From Nocardioides sp. (GTDB taxonomy: Bacteria; Actinomycetota; Actinomycetes; Propionibacteriales; Nocardioidaceae): a stretch of 64,000 nt of DNA. The stretch's first letter is position 1. Every line of letters starts with the position of its first letter. The stretch is taken from contig NZ_JAPYPS010000015.1 of NCBI RefSeq assembly GCF_029937575.1, positions 1 through 64,000 of the forward strand, in the 5' to 3' direction. Of the stretch, positions 45,693-53,502 are shown piece by piece. The position numbers were made by a program, and so were the translations under genes. The notes under the pieces were generated by a model. The model was not told the DNA's origin. It did not search any database and was given only the letters and a program-made list of their open reading frames with translations.

Positions 45693-45702
45693 GGTGGCGC
45701 CC

Positions 45703-45708
45703 AGCCTA
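45703..45708 (-). promoter_or_regulatory. Candidate -10 of the thi operon
   Basis: TAGGCT on the minus strand, about 12 nt upstream of the aptamer; transcription would begin just before the riboswitch. The -35 is not clear. Confidence 0.45.
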
Positions 45709-45770
45709 CGCACCGGCCGAGCACCGGACTCGGCGGGTCTCGTCGGTGGGGCTCGTGGCAGGCTCGGACC

Positions 45771-46703
45771 GTGCCCAGCCTCCGCCACCAGACCCTCGCC
45801 CGCGTCGTCCCACGCCTGCGCGGCGTCGCGCCGCTCGAGTCGGCGCGTGCGGAGCGCGCCAAGGTCCTCGAGATGCAGGCTGCTGCCGACCCTGCCCTGC
45901 CGACCGGCGCGGTCAGACAGTTCGAGCGCGACTACGCGGTGACCACGACGGCGGCCCCCTTCCCCATCCATGTGATCCGCCCGCGCGGACGCCGTCCGAA
46001 GACGACGGTGTACTACCTGCACGGCGGCGCGTACGTCGCTCCCGCCGACCCGCTGCACGTCCGCTACGCGGTGCGGCTGGCCACCGAGCTGGATGCCGAG
46101 GTCGTGCTCCCCGACTACCCCCTTGCACCCCGCCACGACTGGCGGGCCAGCCACCACCTGATGCTGCACGACCTCGCCGAGCGCTGCGCGACCCAGGACC
46201 GTGTGGTCATCGTCGGCGACTCCGCCGGAGGCGGGCTGGCCCTGGCGCTCGCCCAGTCCCTGCGCGACCAGGGCGGCGCGACCGCCGGCACGGTGAGCCA
46301 CCTGCTGCTGCTGTCACCGTGGGTCGACCTGACCACCAGCACCCCGGCGACGTACGACCTCGACGACCGCGATCCCTGGCTCTCGATCGACAAGCTGGAG
46401 CTGTACGCCGAGTGGTGGGCCGGTACGCCGTCCGACCTCGGGCGCCCCGAGGTGTCCCCCGCCCTGGGCGACCTCGCCGGGTTGCCGCCCACGCTGATGC
46501 TCTGCGGCACCCGTGACCTCCTCGTGCCGGGGTGCCGGCTGCTCGCCGACCGCGCAGCGGCTCTCCCGCAGAGCCCCGACGACCCGGCCGACGGGTGGGA
46601 GCTGACCTACCTCGAGGCGCCCGACCTGATCCACGTCTTCGCGCTGATGCCGATCCCCGAGGCCCAGACGGCGTGGCGCCACACGACGGAGTTCCTGCGA
46701 TGA
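45771..46703 (+). CDS. Alpha/beta hydrolase, HSL-family esterase
   Basis: 310 aa. Oxyanion motif YYLHGGAYVAP (HGG), nucleophile elbow IVGDSAGGGLALAL, acidic residue in LCGTRDLLVPG, and His in DLIHVFALMP. Hydrolyses short acyl esters; natural substrate unknown. GTG 45771 follows CAGGCT by 6 nt, a weaker version of the leaderless layout. Divergent from the thi operon; its stop overlaps the GNAT start (ATGA). Confidence 0.88.
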   Translation: MPSLRHQTLARVVPRLRGVAPLESARAERAKVLEMQAAADPALPTGAVRQFERDYAVTTTAAPFPIHVIRPRGRRPKTTVYYLHGGAYVAPADPLHVRYAVRLATELDAEVVLPDYPLAPRHDWRASHHLMLHDLAERCATQDRVVIVGDSAGGGLALALAQSLRDQGGATAGTVSHLLLLSPWVDLTTSTPATYDLDDRDPWLSIDKLELYAEWWAGTPSDLGRPEVSPALGDLAGLPPTLMLCGTRDLLVPGCRLLADRAAALPQSPDDPADGWELTYLEAPDLIHVFALMPIPEAQTAWRHTTEFLR

Positions 46704-47143
46704 GCACCGACTGCGTGACCCTGGCGTTCCCCGACCTCGACGCCGAGCAGGTCTACGCGATCGCCCGGCTGCGCCAGGACGCGTTCGTCGTGGAGCAGGA
46801 GTGTCCCTATCCCGATCTCGACGGCCGCGACCTCGAGCCGGGCACCGGCCACGTGCTCCTGCGTGAGGGTGGCGACCTGATCGGCTACGCCCGCGTCCTG
46901 GACGACGGTCCCCGTTGGCGCATCGGCCGCGTCGTGCTGGCGCGCAGTGCCCGCGGGCGCGGGCTGGCCGACGTCGTCATGCGCGCCGCTCTCGAGGGCG
47001 CCGCGGGTCGCGACGTAGTGCTCGACGCCCAGGCCCCGTTGGCCCCGTGGTACGGGACCCACGGGTTCGAGGTCTCCGGCCCGGAGTTCCTCGAGGACGG
47101 CATCGCGCACCTGCCGATGCGGCGTCCTCACACGGCGGAGTAG
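46700..47143 (+). CDS. ElaA-like GNAT acetyltransferase
   Basis: 147 aa. IARLRQDAFVVEQECPYPDLDGRD is typical of the ElaA/YjdJ group; RVVLARSARGRGLADVVM is the acetyl-CoA loop. Substrate unknown. Coupled to the esterase gene by ATGA; its end overlaps the convergent MBL gene by 16 bp. Confidence 0.87.
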   Translation: MSTDCVTLAFPDLDAEQVYAIARLRQDAFVVEQECPYPDLDGRDLEPGTGHVLLREGGDLIGYARVLDDGPRWRIGRVVLARSARGRGLADVVMRAALEGAAGRDVVLDAQAPLAPWYGTHGFEVSGPEFLEDGIAHLPMRRPHTAE

Positions 47144-48219
47144 GCGACCCCGTCGGGCGAGCTCTGCGGGTCGCTGCACGTCGCCTGGCCGCGCGCGACG
47201 AGCAGGTCGAGGTGCGCCTTGGTCTCCATCGCGGCCATGCCCTGGCTGAAGACGTCGAGGGTGTCGAAGGCGTGCAGGTGGCGCGTCCACCCCAGCGCTC
47301 CGGCCACGTCGTACCCCGTCGCGGTCCGCCCGGAGCCGGCCGCCGGCAGTGCCGCGAGGCTGGCCGTCAGCCGCTCCTCGTGGAAGTCGAGCAGCGCATC
47401 GACGCGGGCGTACGACGAGGGCGCCACCGGGCCGTGGGCCGGCAGGATCCGCAGGTCGGGCAGCGACCTGACCTTGGCGAGCGAGGCCATGAAGTCGCCC
47501 AGGGGCTGGTCGGTGGGCGGCACCGTGAACCCGATGGACGGGGTGATCGTCGGCAGCACGTGGTCACCGGCGAAGAGCAGTCCGGCCGTGCGGTCGGCGA
47601 AGACGAAGTGGCCGGGGGTGTGGCCGGGCGTGTGGACCGCGTCGACCGTCCGGGCGCCGACGGCGATCTCGTGGTCGCCGTCGAGCCAGCTCGTGGGGTA
47701 CTGCCACAGCTCCGCGTCAGGGCCTTCGTCGTCCCCCTCGAGCCGCTCCCACTTCTCGGCGACCGCGTGAGCCCCGGCCGAGCGCAGCACCGCGTGGAAG
47801 GGGTTCTCGGTGAGCGCGTCGGTGTTGTTGAGGAGATCGAGTGCGGGCTTGTCCCCGAGCCCCAGAGCCACGTCGATGCCGAGCTCGCGTCCGAGCACCG
47901 TCGCCATCGTGAAGTGGTCGCGGTGCACGTGGGTGACCAGGAACCGGTTGATGTCGGCGAACCCGGCACCGATGTCCTTCAGGCAGCGCTCGAGCAGGTC
48001 GCGGGCGACCGGGATCGCCCAGCCGCCGTCGACCAGGGTCAGTCCGGAGTCGGTCTCGATGACGTAGACGTTGATCGCCTTGAGCCCGTCCATCGGCAGT
48101 GGCAGCGGGATCCGGTGGATGCCGGTGTCGACCTGCCAGGCCCCCTCGGCGGTCCAGTGCTCGCCCGAGTCGGGCGAGACGGCGAATGCGGTGGGGGTGC
48201 CGGGATCGGGTGTCGTCAC
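47128..48219 (-). CDS. MBL-fold hydrolase
   Basis: 363 aa. Zinc motif VTHVHRDHF (HxHxDH), later HTPGHTPGHFVF and FAGDHVLPT, with ILPAHGPV giving the remaining His. NVYVIETDSGLTLVDGG opens the fold. The C-terminal helical domain is like that of lactonase or thioesterase-type MBL proteins. GTG 48219, AAGG upstream, 10 bp after the SDR stop, so it closes the leftward operon with the SDR and DHDPR-like genes and is a candidate ring-opening or CoA-ester hydrolase there (inference). Confidence 0.85.
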   Translation of the reverse strand: MTTPDPGTPTAFAVSPDSGEHWTAEGAWQVDTGIHRIPLPLPMDGLKAINVYVIETDSGLTLVDGGWAIPVARDLLERCLKDIGAGFADINRFLVTHVHRDHFTMATVLGRELGIDVALGLGDKPALDLLNNTDALTENPFHAVLRSAGAHAVAEKWERLEGDDEGPDAELWQYPTSWLDGDHEIAVGARTVDAVHTPGHTPGHFVFADRTAGLLFAGDHVLPTITPSIGFTVPPTDQPLGDFMASLAKVRSLPDLRILPAHGPVAPSSYARVDALLDFHEERLTASLAALPAAGSGRTATGYDVAGALGWTRHLHAFDTLDVFSQGMAAMETKAHLDLLVARGQATCSDPQSSPDGVAYSAV

Positions 48220-48229
48220 TCCCGCGACC

Positions 48230-49060
48230 TTACGACGTCGCGTCGGGCGCGCTGATGTCGGGGAATCCCAGGTCCAGGGTCGGCTGCTGGATCCCACCGT
48301 CGACCTCGAGCAGCTTGCCGGTCACGTACTGGCCCGCCTTCGACGCCAGGTAGAGCACGGCGGCCGCGATGTCCTCCGGCTCGCCGACCCGGCCCAGCGG
48401 GGTCTTGGTCTCGAGCTGGTCCATCATCTCGGGCTGGCCCGCGACGTACTCCAGGGCACTGGTCATGATCGAGCCGACGTAGATGCCGTTGACGCGGATG
48501 CTGGGTGCCAGGTCCTGCGCGGCCATCTTGGTCCAGTGCGCCAGCGCCGCCTTGGCCGTGCCGTAGGCGATGAACCCCCGGTCGGCGGTGCGCCCCATCA
48601 TCGAGCTGATCGTGACGATCGACTGCTGCGCTCCCCCGTCGAGGGCGGGCGACTTCAGCATCAGCGGCACCGCAGCCACCGACAGCGCGTGCGCGGTGGT
48701 GACGTTGAAGCTGAAGGCCTCGTTGAGGAAGTCGTTGGTGGTCTTGAGGAACTCGGTCGGGAAGGTCCCGCCGACGTTGTTGACCACCGTGTCGAGGCGA
48801 CCGAACTCGTCGTACGCCGCCTGGGCGAGGCCGGCGACCGCGTCGAGGTCGGAGAGGTCGGCCGGCACGACGAGGCAGCGGCGCCCGGTCGCACGGACCG
48901 CGTCGGCCACGCGGTCGAGCTGCTTCTGGGTGCGCGCCGAGATGAGGACGTCCGCGCCCGCCTCGGCGAGCGCGATCGCCGTACCGGCACCCAGTCCGCG
49001 GCCGGCGCCGGTGACGATCGCGACCTGGTCGGTGACGGCGAAGCGGTCGAGGATGCTCAC
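48230..49060 (-). CDS. Short-chain dehydrogenase/reductase
   Basis: 276 aa classical SDR. Cofactor motif TGAGRGLGAG, ADLSDLD, NNVGG, and catalytic Ser-Tyr-Lys in ISSMMGRTADRGFIAYGTAKAA. Oxidises or reduces a hydroxyl/keto group. GTG 49060 overlaps the stop of the DHDPR-like gene (GTGA). Context suggests steroid or acyl-CoA catabolism, because the operon has a KstR-type operator. Confidence 0.9.
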   Translation of the reverse strand: MSILDRFAVTDQVAIVTGAGRGLGAGTAIALAEAGADVLISARTQKQLDRVADAVRATGRRCLVVPADLSDLDAVAGLAQAAYDEFGRLDTVVNNVGGTFPTEFLKTTNDFLNEAFSFNVTTAHALSVAAVPLMLKSPALDGGAQQSIVTISSMMGRTADRGFIAYGTAKAALAHWTKMAAQDLAPSIRVNGIYVGSIMTSALEYVAGQPEMMDQLETKTPLGRVGEPEDIAAAVLYLASKAGQYVTGKLLEVDGGIQQPTLDLGFPDISAPDATS

Positions 49061-50184
49061 CTGTTGCCTCCCGCCACACCGGCACCGCCCGCGACCAGGC
49101 CCCGCCCGGTCACGAGGGGCAGGTCGAGCGCGGTCACGATGCCCGGAGGGGCCGCAACTACGGCGGGAGCGGCGTTGATGATCCGCTGGGCGGTGGTGAT
49201 CATCCCGCTGACGTTGTGGTCGCCGTGCTCGCCGTGGTGGGTGAAGTCGACCTGCATCATCGGCTCGCCGGTGATCTTGACCCGGTAGCACCCGTCGGTG
49301 CCTGCCGGCGGGGTCTCCCACTCCGGCTGGGTGGCGGCGTCGGTGCGGGTGACGTGCTCGAGGACGACCCGCGGCACGCCGTCGACCTTGCCGATCAGCT
49401 GGAACCTCACCGCGCCCATCGTGCCGGCCGGGACGTCGCCGGAGACCGAGGGCGTGTCCTTCTCGGCCGCGCGTCGGTCGACGTTCTCGGTGAGGGGTTC
49501 GTCCAGGACGACGTCGAGGCCGGCAGCGATCTGTCGTACGACGCTCCCCCACGCCATCGTGAGGATGCCGGGGTGCCAGAGCATGCCGAGCTCGTCCATC
49601 GGCTTGCCGAAGCCGAACAGCTCGCCCATCACCACCGGCTGGTAGTAGGTCGAGTAGTCGCAGATCTCCATGACGCGCACCTCGTCGATGCGCTGGCTGA
49701 GGCTCGTCATCACGAGCGGCAGCACGTCGTTGGCGAAGCCCGGGTCGATCCCGTTGACGTGCAGGCTCGCGCCCCCGTCGGCGCAGGCCGTCTCGATCCG
49801 CTCGATGAACTCCGGCGGCAGGATCTTGTCCGGCCACTGGAGCAGCACCGGTCCGCTGGAGGTGACGTTGATGCCGGCCTCCACGAAGGAGATCAGGTCC
49901 TCGATGCACTCGAAGACCCGGTCGTCGGCCATCGCGGTGTGCACGATGACGTCGGGCTTCAGCGCGATCAGCGCGTCCCGGTCGGTCGTCGCCGCCACCC
50001 CCAGCTCGCGGCCCATCTCGGCCAGGATCCCGGCGTCCTTGCCGTCCTTGTCCGGGTTGGACACCCAGACCCCGACGAGCTCGAGGTCGGGATGGGCGTC
50101 GATGCCCGCGATGGCGTGACGGCCGATGGTGCCGGTCGACCAGACGACGGCGCGGAGGGGCTGGTCCGGGATCACTTGAGACAT
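49057..50184 (-). CDS. DHDPR-like NAD(P)-dependent oxidoreductase
   Basis: 375 aa. The N-terminal Rossmann domain (VVWSTGTIGRHAIAGI) is of the dihydrodipicolinate reductase N-terminal type; the rest matches the actinobacterial NAD(P)H-dependent amine dehydrogenase-like group, with no known substrate. Not DapB: length and C-terminal domain differ. ATG 50184 is 7 nt after TAGTCT, and the KstR-type box overlaps that hexamer. First gene of the unit DHDPR-SDR-MBL. Confidence 0.82.
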   Translation of the reverse strand: MSQVIPDQPLRAVVWSTGTIGRHAIAGIDAHPDLELVGVWVSNPDKDGKDAGILAEMGRELGVAATTDRDALIALKPDVIVHTAMADDRVFECIEDLISFVEAGINVTSSGPVLLQWPDKILPPEFIERIETACADGGASLHVNGIDPGFANDVLPLVMTSLSQRIDEVRVMEICDYSTYYQPVVMGELFGFGKPMDELGMLWHPGILTMAWGSVVRQIAAGLDVVLDEPLTENVDRRAAEKDTPSVSGDVPAGTMGAVRFQLIGKVDGVPRVVLEHVTRTDAATQPEWETPPAGTDGCYRVKITGEPMMQVDFTHHGEHGDHNVSGMITTAQRIINAAPAVVAAPPGIVTALDLPLVTGRGLVAGGAGVAGGNR

Positions 50185-50191
50185 GCGCCAC

Positions 50192-50197
50192 AGACTA
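50192..50197 (-). promoter_or_regulatory. -10 hexamer TAGTCT, leaderless layout
   Basis: TAGTCT ends 7 nt before ATG 50184 and overlaps the operator at 50196-50209 by two bases. Confidence 0.6.
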
Positions 50198-50209
50198 GAA
50201 CAGGTTCTA
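50196..50209. promoter_or_regulatory. KstR-type operator 1
   Basis: TAGAACAGGTTCTA fits the published KstR consensus TnnAACnnGTTnnA at all eight fixed bases and is a perfect palindrome in its arms (CTAGAAC/GTTCTAG). It lies 12 bp before the DHDPR-like gene, over the -10. Binding would block the polymerase. Confidence 0.75.
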
Positions 50210-50257
50210 GTTCTGCGGTAGGTGCGGGCCCACTGCCAGGGACGCCGCGCGGACCCG

Positions 50258-51451
50258 TCAGGCGGGGACCTCGGGGCAGTACGTGCCGTCGGGGGCGTAG
50301 ATCGTGGGCATGCAGCGGTTGCAGTGGATGCAGACGCCCGACGGCGACGGGCCGTCGGACCCGCGCTGCGCGGCGAGCCGGTCGACGAGGCCGGGCTCGC
50401 GCAGCAGTGCGCGGCCCATCGCCACGAGCTCGAAGCCGTCGGTCATGGCCCGCTCCATGGTGTCGAGCCGGTTGATGCCGCCGAGCAGCATCAGCGGCAT
50501 CGACAGCCGCTCGCGGAAGCGGAGCGCCTTCTCCCGGAAGTAGGCCTCCTCGAAGGGATAGGTCTTCATGAAGGAGCGTCCCACCGGCGTCTTCATGCCG
50601 AGCCGTACGGCGAGGGGCATGGCCGCCGCGAACTCGTCGACGGGCGCGTCCCCACGGAAGAGGTACATCGGGTTCATCAACGAGCTGCCACCCGACAGCT
50701 GCAGGGCGTCGAGGTGCCCGTCGGACTCCAGCAGACCCGCGAGCTCGAGCCCGACCGACGTGGTGACCCCACCCTTGAATCCGTCACTGAGGCTCACCTT
50801 GGCGGTCACCGCGGCCTCGTCGCCGACCTCCTCGCGCACCGCGCGGGCGACCTGCCGAGCGAGCCGGGCCCGGTTCTCGAGCGGGCCGCCCCACCGGTCG
50901 CGGCGCTTGTTGAGACCGGGCGCGAGGAAGGAGGAGATCAGGTAGCTGTGGGCCATGTGCAGCTCGAGCACGTCGAACCCGGCGTCCACCAGGATCCGCG
51001 CCGACGACACGTACGCGCGCGTGATCCGAGTGAGGTCGCGCTCGGTGGCCGCGCCGATCATCTGCAGCGACAAGGGACTCGGCATCCGGCTCGACGACAG
51101 GGCGCGGACCCCGTTCGAGCGACCGTTGGCGACCGGGCCCGCGTGACCGACCTGGCCGGCGATCTTGGCCCCCGTCTCGTGCACGGCGTCGGCCAGCCGT
51201 GTCAGTCCCGAAGCCGTCTCGGGTCCGACCACGATCACCTCGGCGTGCGTCCGACCCTCCGGGGCGACGGCGAGATAGGCCACCGTGGTGAGTCCGACGC
51301 CACCTCGCGCCGGAGCGAGGTGGTAGTCGATCAGCTCGTCGGTGACCTGCCCGTGCGGCGTCCGGCCCTCGAAGGTCGCCGCCTTGACCGTCCGATTGCG
51401 CAGCCGGACCGGGCCGAGGACGGTGGGGGCGAAGACGTCGGGAGCGCTCAC
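50258..51451 (-). CDS. Old yellow enzyme / 2,4-dienoyl-CoA reductase-type flavoprotein
   Basis: 397 aa FMN TIM barrel (LRNRTVKAATFEG, FDVLELHMAHSYLISSFL, NKRRDRWGGPLENRARL). Cysteines CIHCNRC and a later YC resemble the 4Fe-4S cluster of FadH-like enzymes, but the FAD/NADH domain that FadH carries is missing, so another protein must supply electrons. Reduces enones or dienoyl-CoA. GTG 51451 lies 6 nt after TACAGT, which overlaps a KstR-type box; steroid or sterol side-chain metabolism is likely. Confidence 0.88.
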   Translation of the reverse strand: MSAPDVFAPTVLGPVRLRNRTVKAATFEGRTPHGQVTDELIDYHLAPARGGVGLTTVAYLAVAPEGRTHAEVIVVGPETASGLTRLADAVHETGAKIAGQVGHAGPVANGRSNGVRALSSSRMPSPLSLQMIGAATERDLTRITRAYVSSARILVDAGFDVLELHMAHSYLISSFLAPGLNKRRDRWGGPLENRARLARQVARAVREEVGDEAAVTAKVSLSDGFKGGVTTSVGLELAGLLESDGHLDALQLSGGSSLMNPMYLFRGDAPVDEFAAAMPLAVRLGMKTPVGRSFMKTYPFEEAYFREKALRFRERLSMPLMLLGGINRLDTMERAMTDGFELVAMGRALLREPGLVDRLAAQRGSDGPSPSGVCIHCNRCMPTIYAPDGTYCPEVPA

Positions 51452-51457
51452 CGAGAA

Positions 51458-51463
51458 ACTGTA
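51458..51463 (-). promoter_or_regulatory. -10 hexamer TACAGT, leaderless layout
   Basis: TACAGT ends 6 nt before GTG 51451 and overlaps the operator at 51460-51473 by four bases. Confidence 0.6.
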
Positions 51464-51473
51464 ACGCGTTCTA
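51460..51473. promoter_or_regulatory. KstR-type operator 2
   Basis: TGTAACGCGTTCTA fits TnnAACnnGTTnnA at all eight fixed bases. It lies 8 bp before the OYE gene, over its -10, in the same arrangement as operator 1. Confidence 0.72.
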
Positions 51474-51512
51474 GTTCGACCGTGCCCGACGCCGAAGCAC
51501 GAGGATGGCCCC

Positions 51513-52355
51513 GTGCCCGACCCGCCGCCCGACCCGTCGGCCGACCAGCCGGCCGACCAGCTGCCCGACCTGACCGCTCGCCTCCGAGCGGCCGGCTCGG
51601 TCTTCGCCGAGGACGAGGCCGCCCTGCTCCTCGACGCCGCCTCCCCGGATCACGAGACCGCCCAGACCGCCGAGACCGCCGAGGCCCTCGAGACCCTGGT
51701 CGTACGGCGTCTCGGCGGCGAGCCCCTGGAGCAGGTCCTCGGCTGGGTCGACTTCGCAGGGGTGCGCGTCCGTCTGCTGCCGGGTGTCTTCGTGCCCCGG
51801 CAACGCACCGCCCTGCTCGTCGAGCTCGCCGCGGCGGTGCTGGCCCCTGCCGACATCGTGGTCGACCTGTGCTGCGGAAGCGGAGCCCTGCTCGCGGCCG
51901 TCCTCCGACGACACCCCACCGCGACCGGTCACGCCGCCGACCTGGACCCCGCGGCGGTCGCGTGCGCCCGGCTCAACCTCTCGCCGGACCGCGTCCACCA
52001 GGGCGACCTGTACGCCGCCCTGCCGGACCACCTGCGCGGGCGGATCGACGTGCTGGTGGTGAACGCGCCCTACGTCCCCACCGCCGCGATCGCACAGCTG
52101 CCGCCGGAGGCCCGCGACCACGAGCCCCACCTGGCCCTGGACGGCGGGGCCGACGGCCTGGACCTGCACCGCCGGGTGGCCCGCGGGGCGTGCGAGTGGT
52201 TGGCGCGCGACGGGATGCTGCTGATCGAGGTCTCCGTCGGCCAGCTGGCCGCGGCGATGGCGATGCTGACGCGGGCCGGACTCACGCCGGAGGTCGTCGA
52301 GGACGAGGAGCGCGGAGCGCTCGCCGTGCGGGCCCGGCCCCGCACGATCGACTGA
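51513..52355 (+). CDS. PrmC-related protein N5-glutamine methyltransferase
   Basis: 280 aa. The helical N-terminal domain ends near GGEPLEQVLGWVDF; the SAM site is VVDLCCGSGALLAAVL; the active-site motif reads VVNAPYVPT where PrmC/HemK has NPPY. This Ala-for-Pro change fits the actinobacterial PrmC-related group rather than PrmC itself, so release factors may not be the target. GTG 51513 with GAGGA 7 nt upstream. Divergent from the OYE gene. Confidence 0.85.
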   Translation: MPDPPPDPSADQPADQLPDLTARLRAAGSVFAEDEAALLLDAASPDHETAQTAETAEALETLVVRRLGGEPLEQVLGWVDFAGVRVRLLPGVFVPRQRTALLVELAAAVLAPADIVVDLCCGSGALLAAVLRRHPTATGHAADLDPAAVACARLNLSPDRVHQGDLYAALPDHLRGRIDVLVVNAPYVPTAAIAQLPPEARDHEPHLALDGGADGLDLHRRVARGACEWLARDGMLLIEVSVGQLAAAMAMLTRAGLTPEVVEDEERGALAVRARPRTID

Positions 52356-52429
52356 CTCCCCGTCCTGCCGGCACGCGCGATCGACCGGCTGGATCGTCCG
52401 GCCCGACCGACCCGGACGGGCGGCGACTT

Positions 52430-53326
52430 CTAGGCGCCCCGGACCAGCCGCAGCCGACGACGCGAGGCGAGCACCTGCGTGGGCTGGGAGTCGGCGACGA
52501 CCAGCACCGGGCAGGCCGCCTCGTAGAGGGCCGCGCGCGTCGCGGGCGAGAGCGCGCGGGCGTCGTCCGCGTCGGCACGGCGCGCGGTCACGATGAGCTC
52601 GCTGCCACGCGAGACCTCCACCAGCACCTCCGCGGCACGCCGCGGGGAGAGGACCTGGTCGGCGACGCCGTCGACCGGCTCGGCCTCGCCGTCCACGTGC
52701 CACCAGGAGTGCACGAAGCGCAGCCGCGCATCCAGCGACTCGCTGGCGGCCATCGCCGCACCGATCACGACACGCGAGTGCGACGGGTCGTCGATCGACG
52801 CCACCACGACGGGGGGACGGGCCTCCTGCGGCGCGTGCGCGCCGCGACGCCCGGTCCAGGCATCGGCCCGGTCCGCCTCGGGGCCACGCCACACGGCGGG
52901 GACGGTGACGACGGGAGCCGTGGCGCGGGCGGCCAGTCCCCGGGTGACCGACGGCGCCGGGTCGTGCTCGAGCACCACGAGGGCGGGACGCTCGATCACG
53001 ACCAGACGAGCAGACGAGCTCGCGCCGAGGAGTGCCTCCACGACGGGTCCGTGCGCGATCGCAGACGTGACCTCGACTGCCCCGACGGAGTGCTCGCGGG
53101 CGCAGCGGGTGGCGATCTGCAACCGGTAGGCACCGACCGTCTCGAGCCGTGACTGCTCCTCGGCGGGGACGTCGCCGAGCGCCGGGACGACGTGGACCAG
53201 GTGCAGGCCCACTCCGGCTCGCGACGCCTCCGTGGCGGCGTACGTCAAAGCGGCCTCGGGCACGCCGCTGGTGCCCACCGCGACGAGCACGTGCCCGTCG
53301 GGTCGTTGGTCTGCTTGGTCAGTCAT
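52430..53326 (-). CDS. Tandem universal stress protein
   Basis: 298 aa with two Usp halves (HVLVAVGTSGVPEAALTYA and VVVASIDDPSHSRVVIGAAM). The nucleotide motif G-x2-G-x9-G-S is poorly kept in both, so ATP binding is doubtful. Probably a cytoplasmic stress sensor. ATG 53326 (or GTG 53329); GGAGGG lies 13 nt upstream, and TAGGAT at 53356-53351 could be the -10. Confidence 0.82.
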   Translation of the reverse strand: MTDQADQRPDGHVLVAVGTSGVPEAALTYAATEASRAGVGLHLVHVVPALGDVPAEEQSRLETVGAYRLQIATRCAREHSVGAVEVTSAIAHGPVVEALLGASSSARLVVIERPALVVLEHDPAPSVTRGLAARATAPVVTVPAVWRGPEADRADAWTGRRGAHAPQEARPPVVVASIDDPSHSRVVIGAAMAASESLDARLRFVHSWWHVDGEAEPVDGVADQVLSPRRAAEVLVEVSRGSELIVTARRADADDARALSPATRAALYEAACPVLVVADSQPTQVLASRRRLRLVRGA

Positions 53327-53502
53327 CACGCGGTAGCTCCCTCCGTCCCGATCCTACTGGCCCCCGCTGTCTCAACGCGGCAGGCGCTCGAAGGTCACTC
53401 CGGGGGCGCGGATCCCTTAGGATCGGTGCTGGACATGGGGTCGTCCGGCTGATCTTCGGATCCGCGCATCGCGGCTCTCCGGCGACGAGGAAGGGACGAC
53501 AC

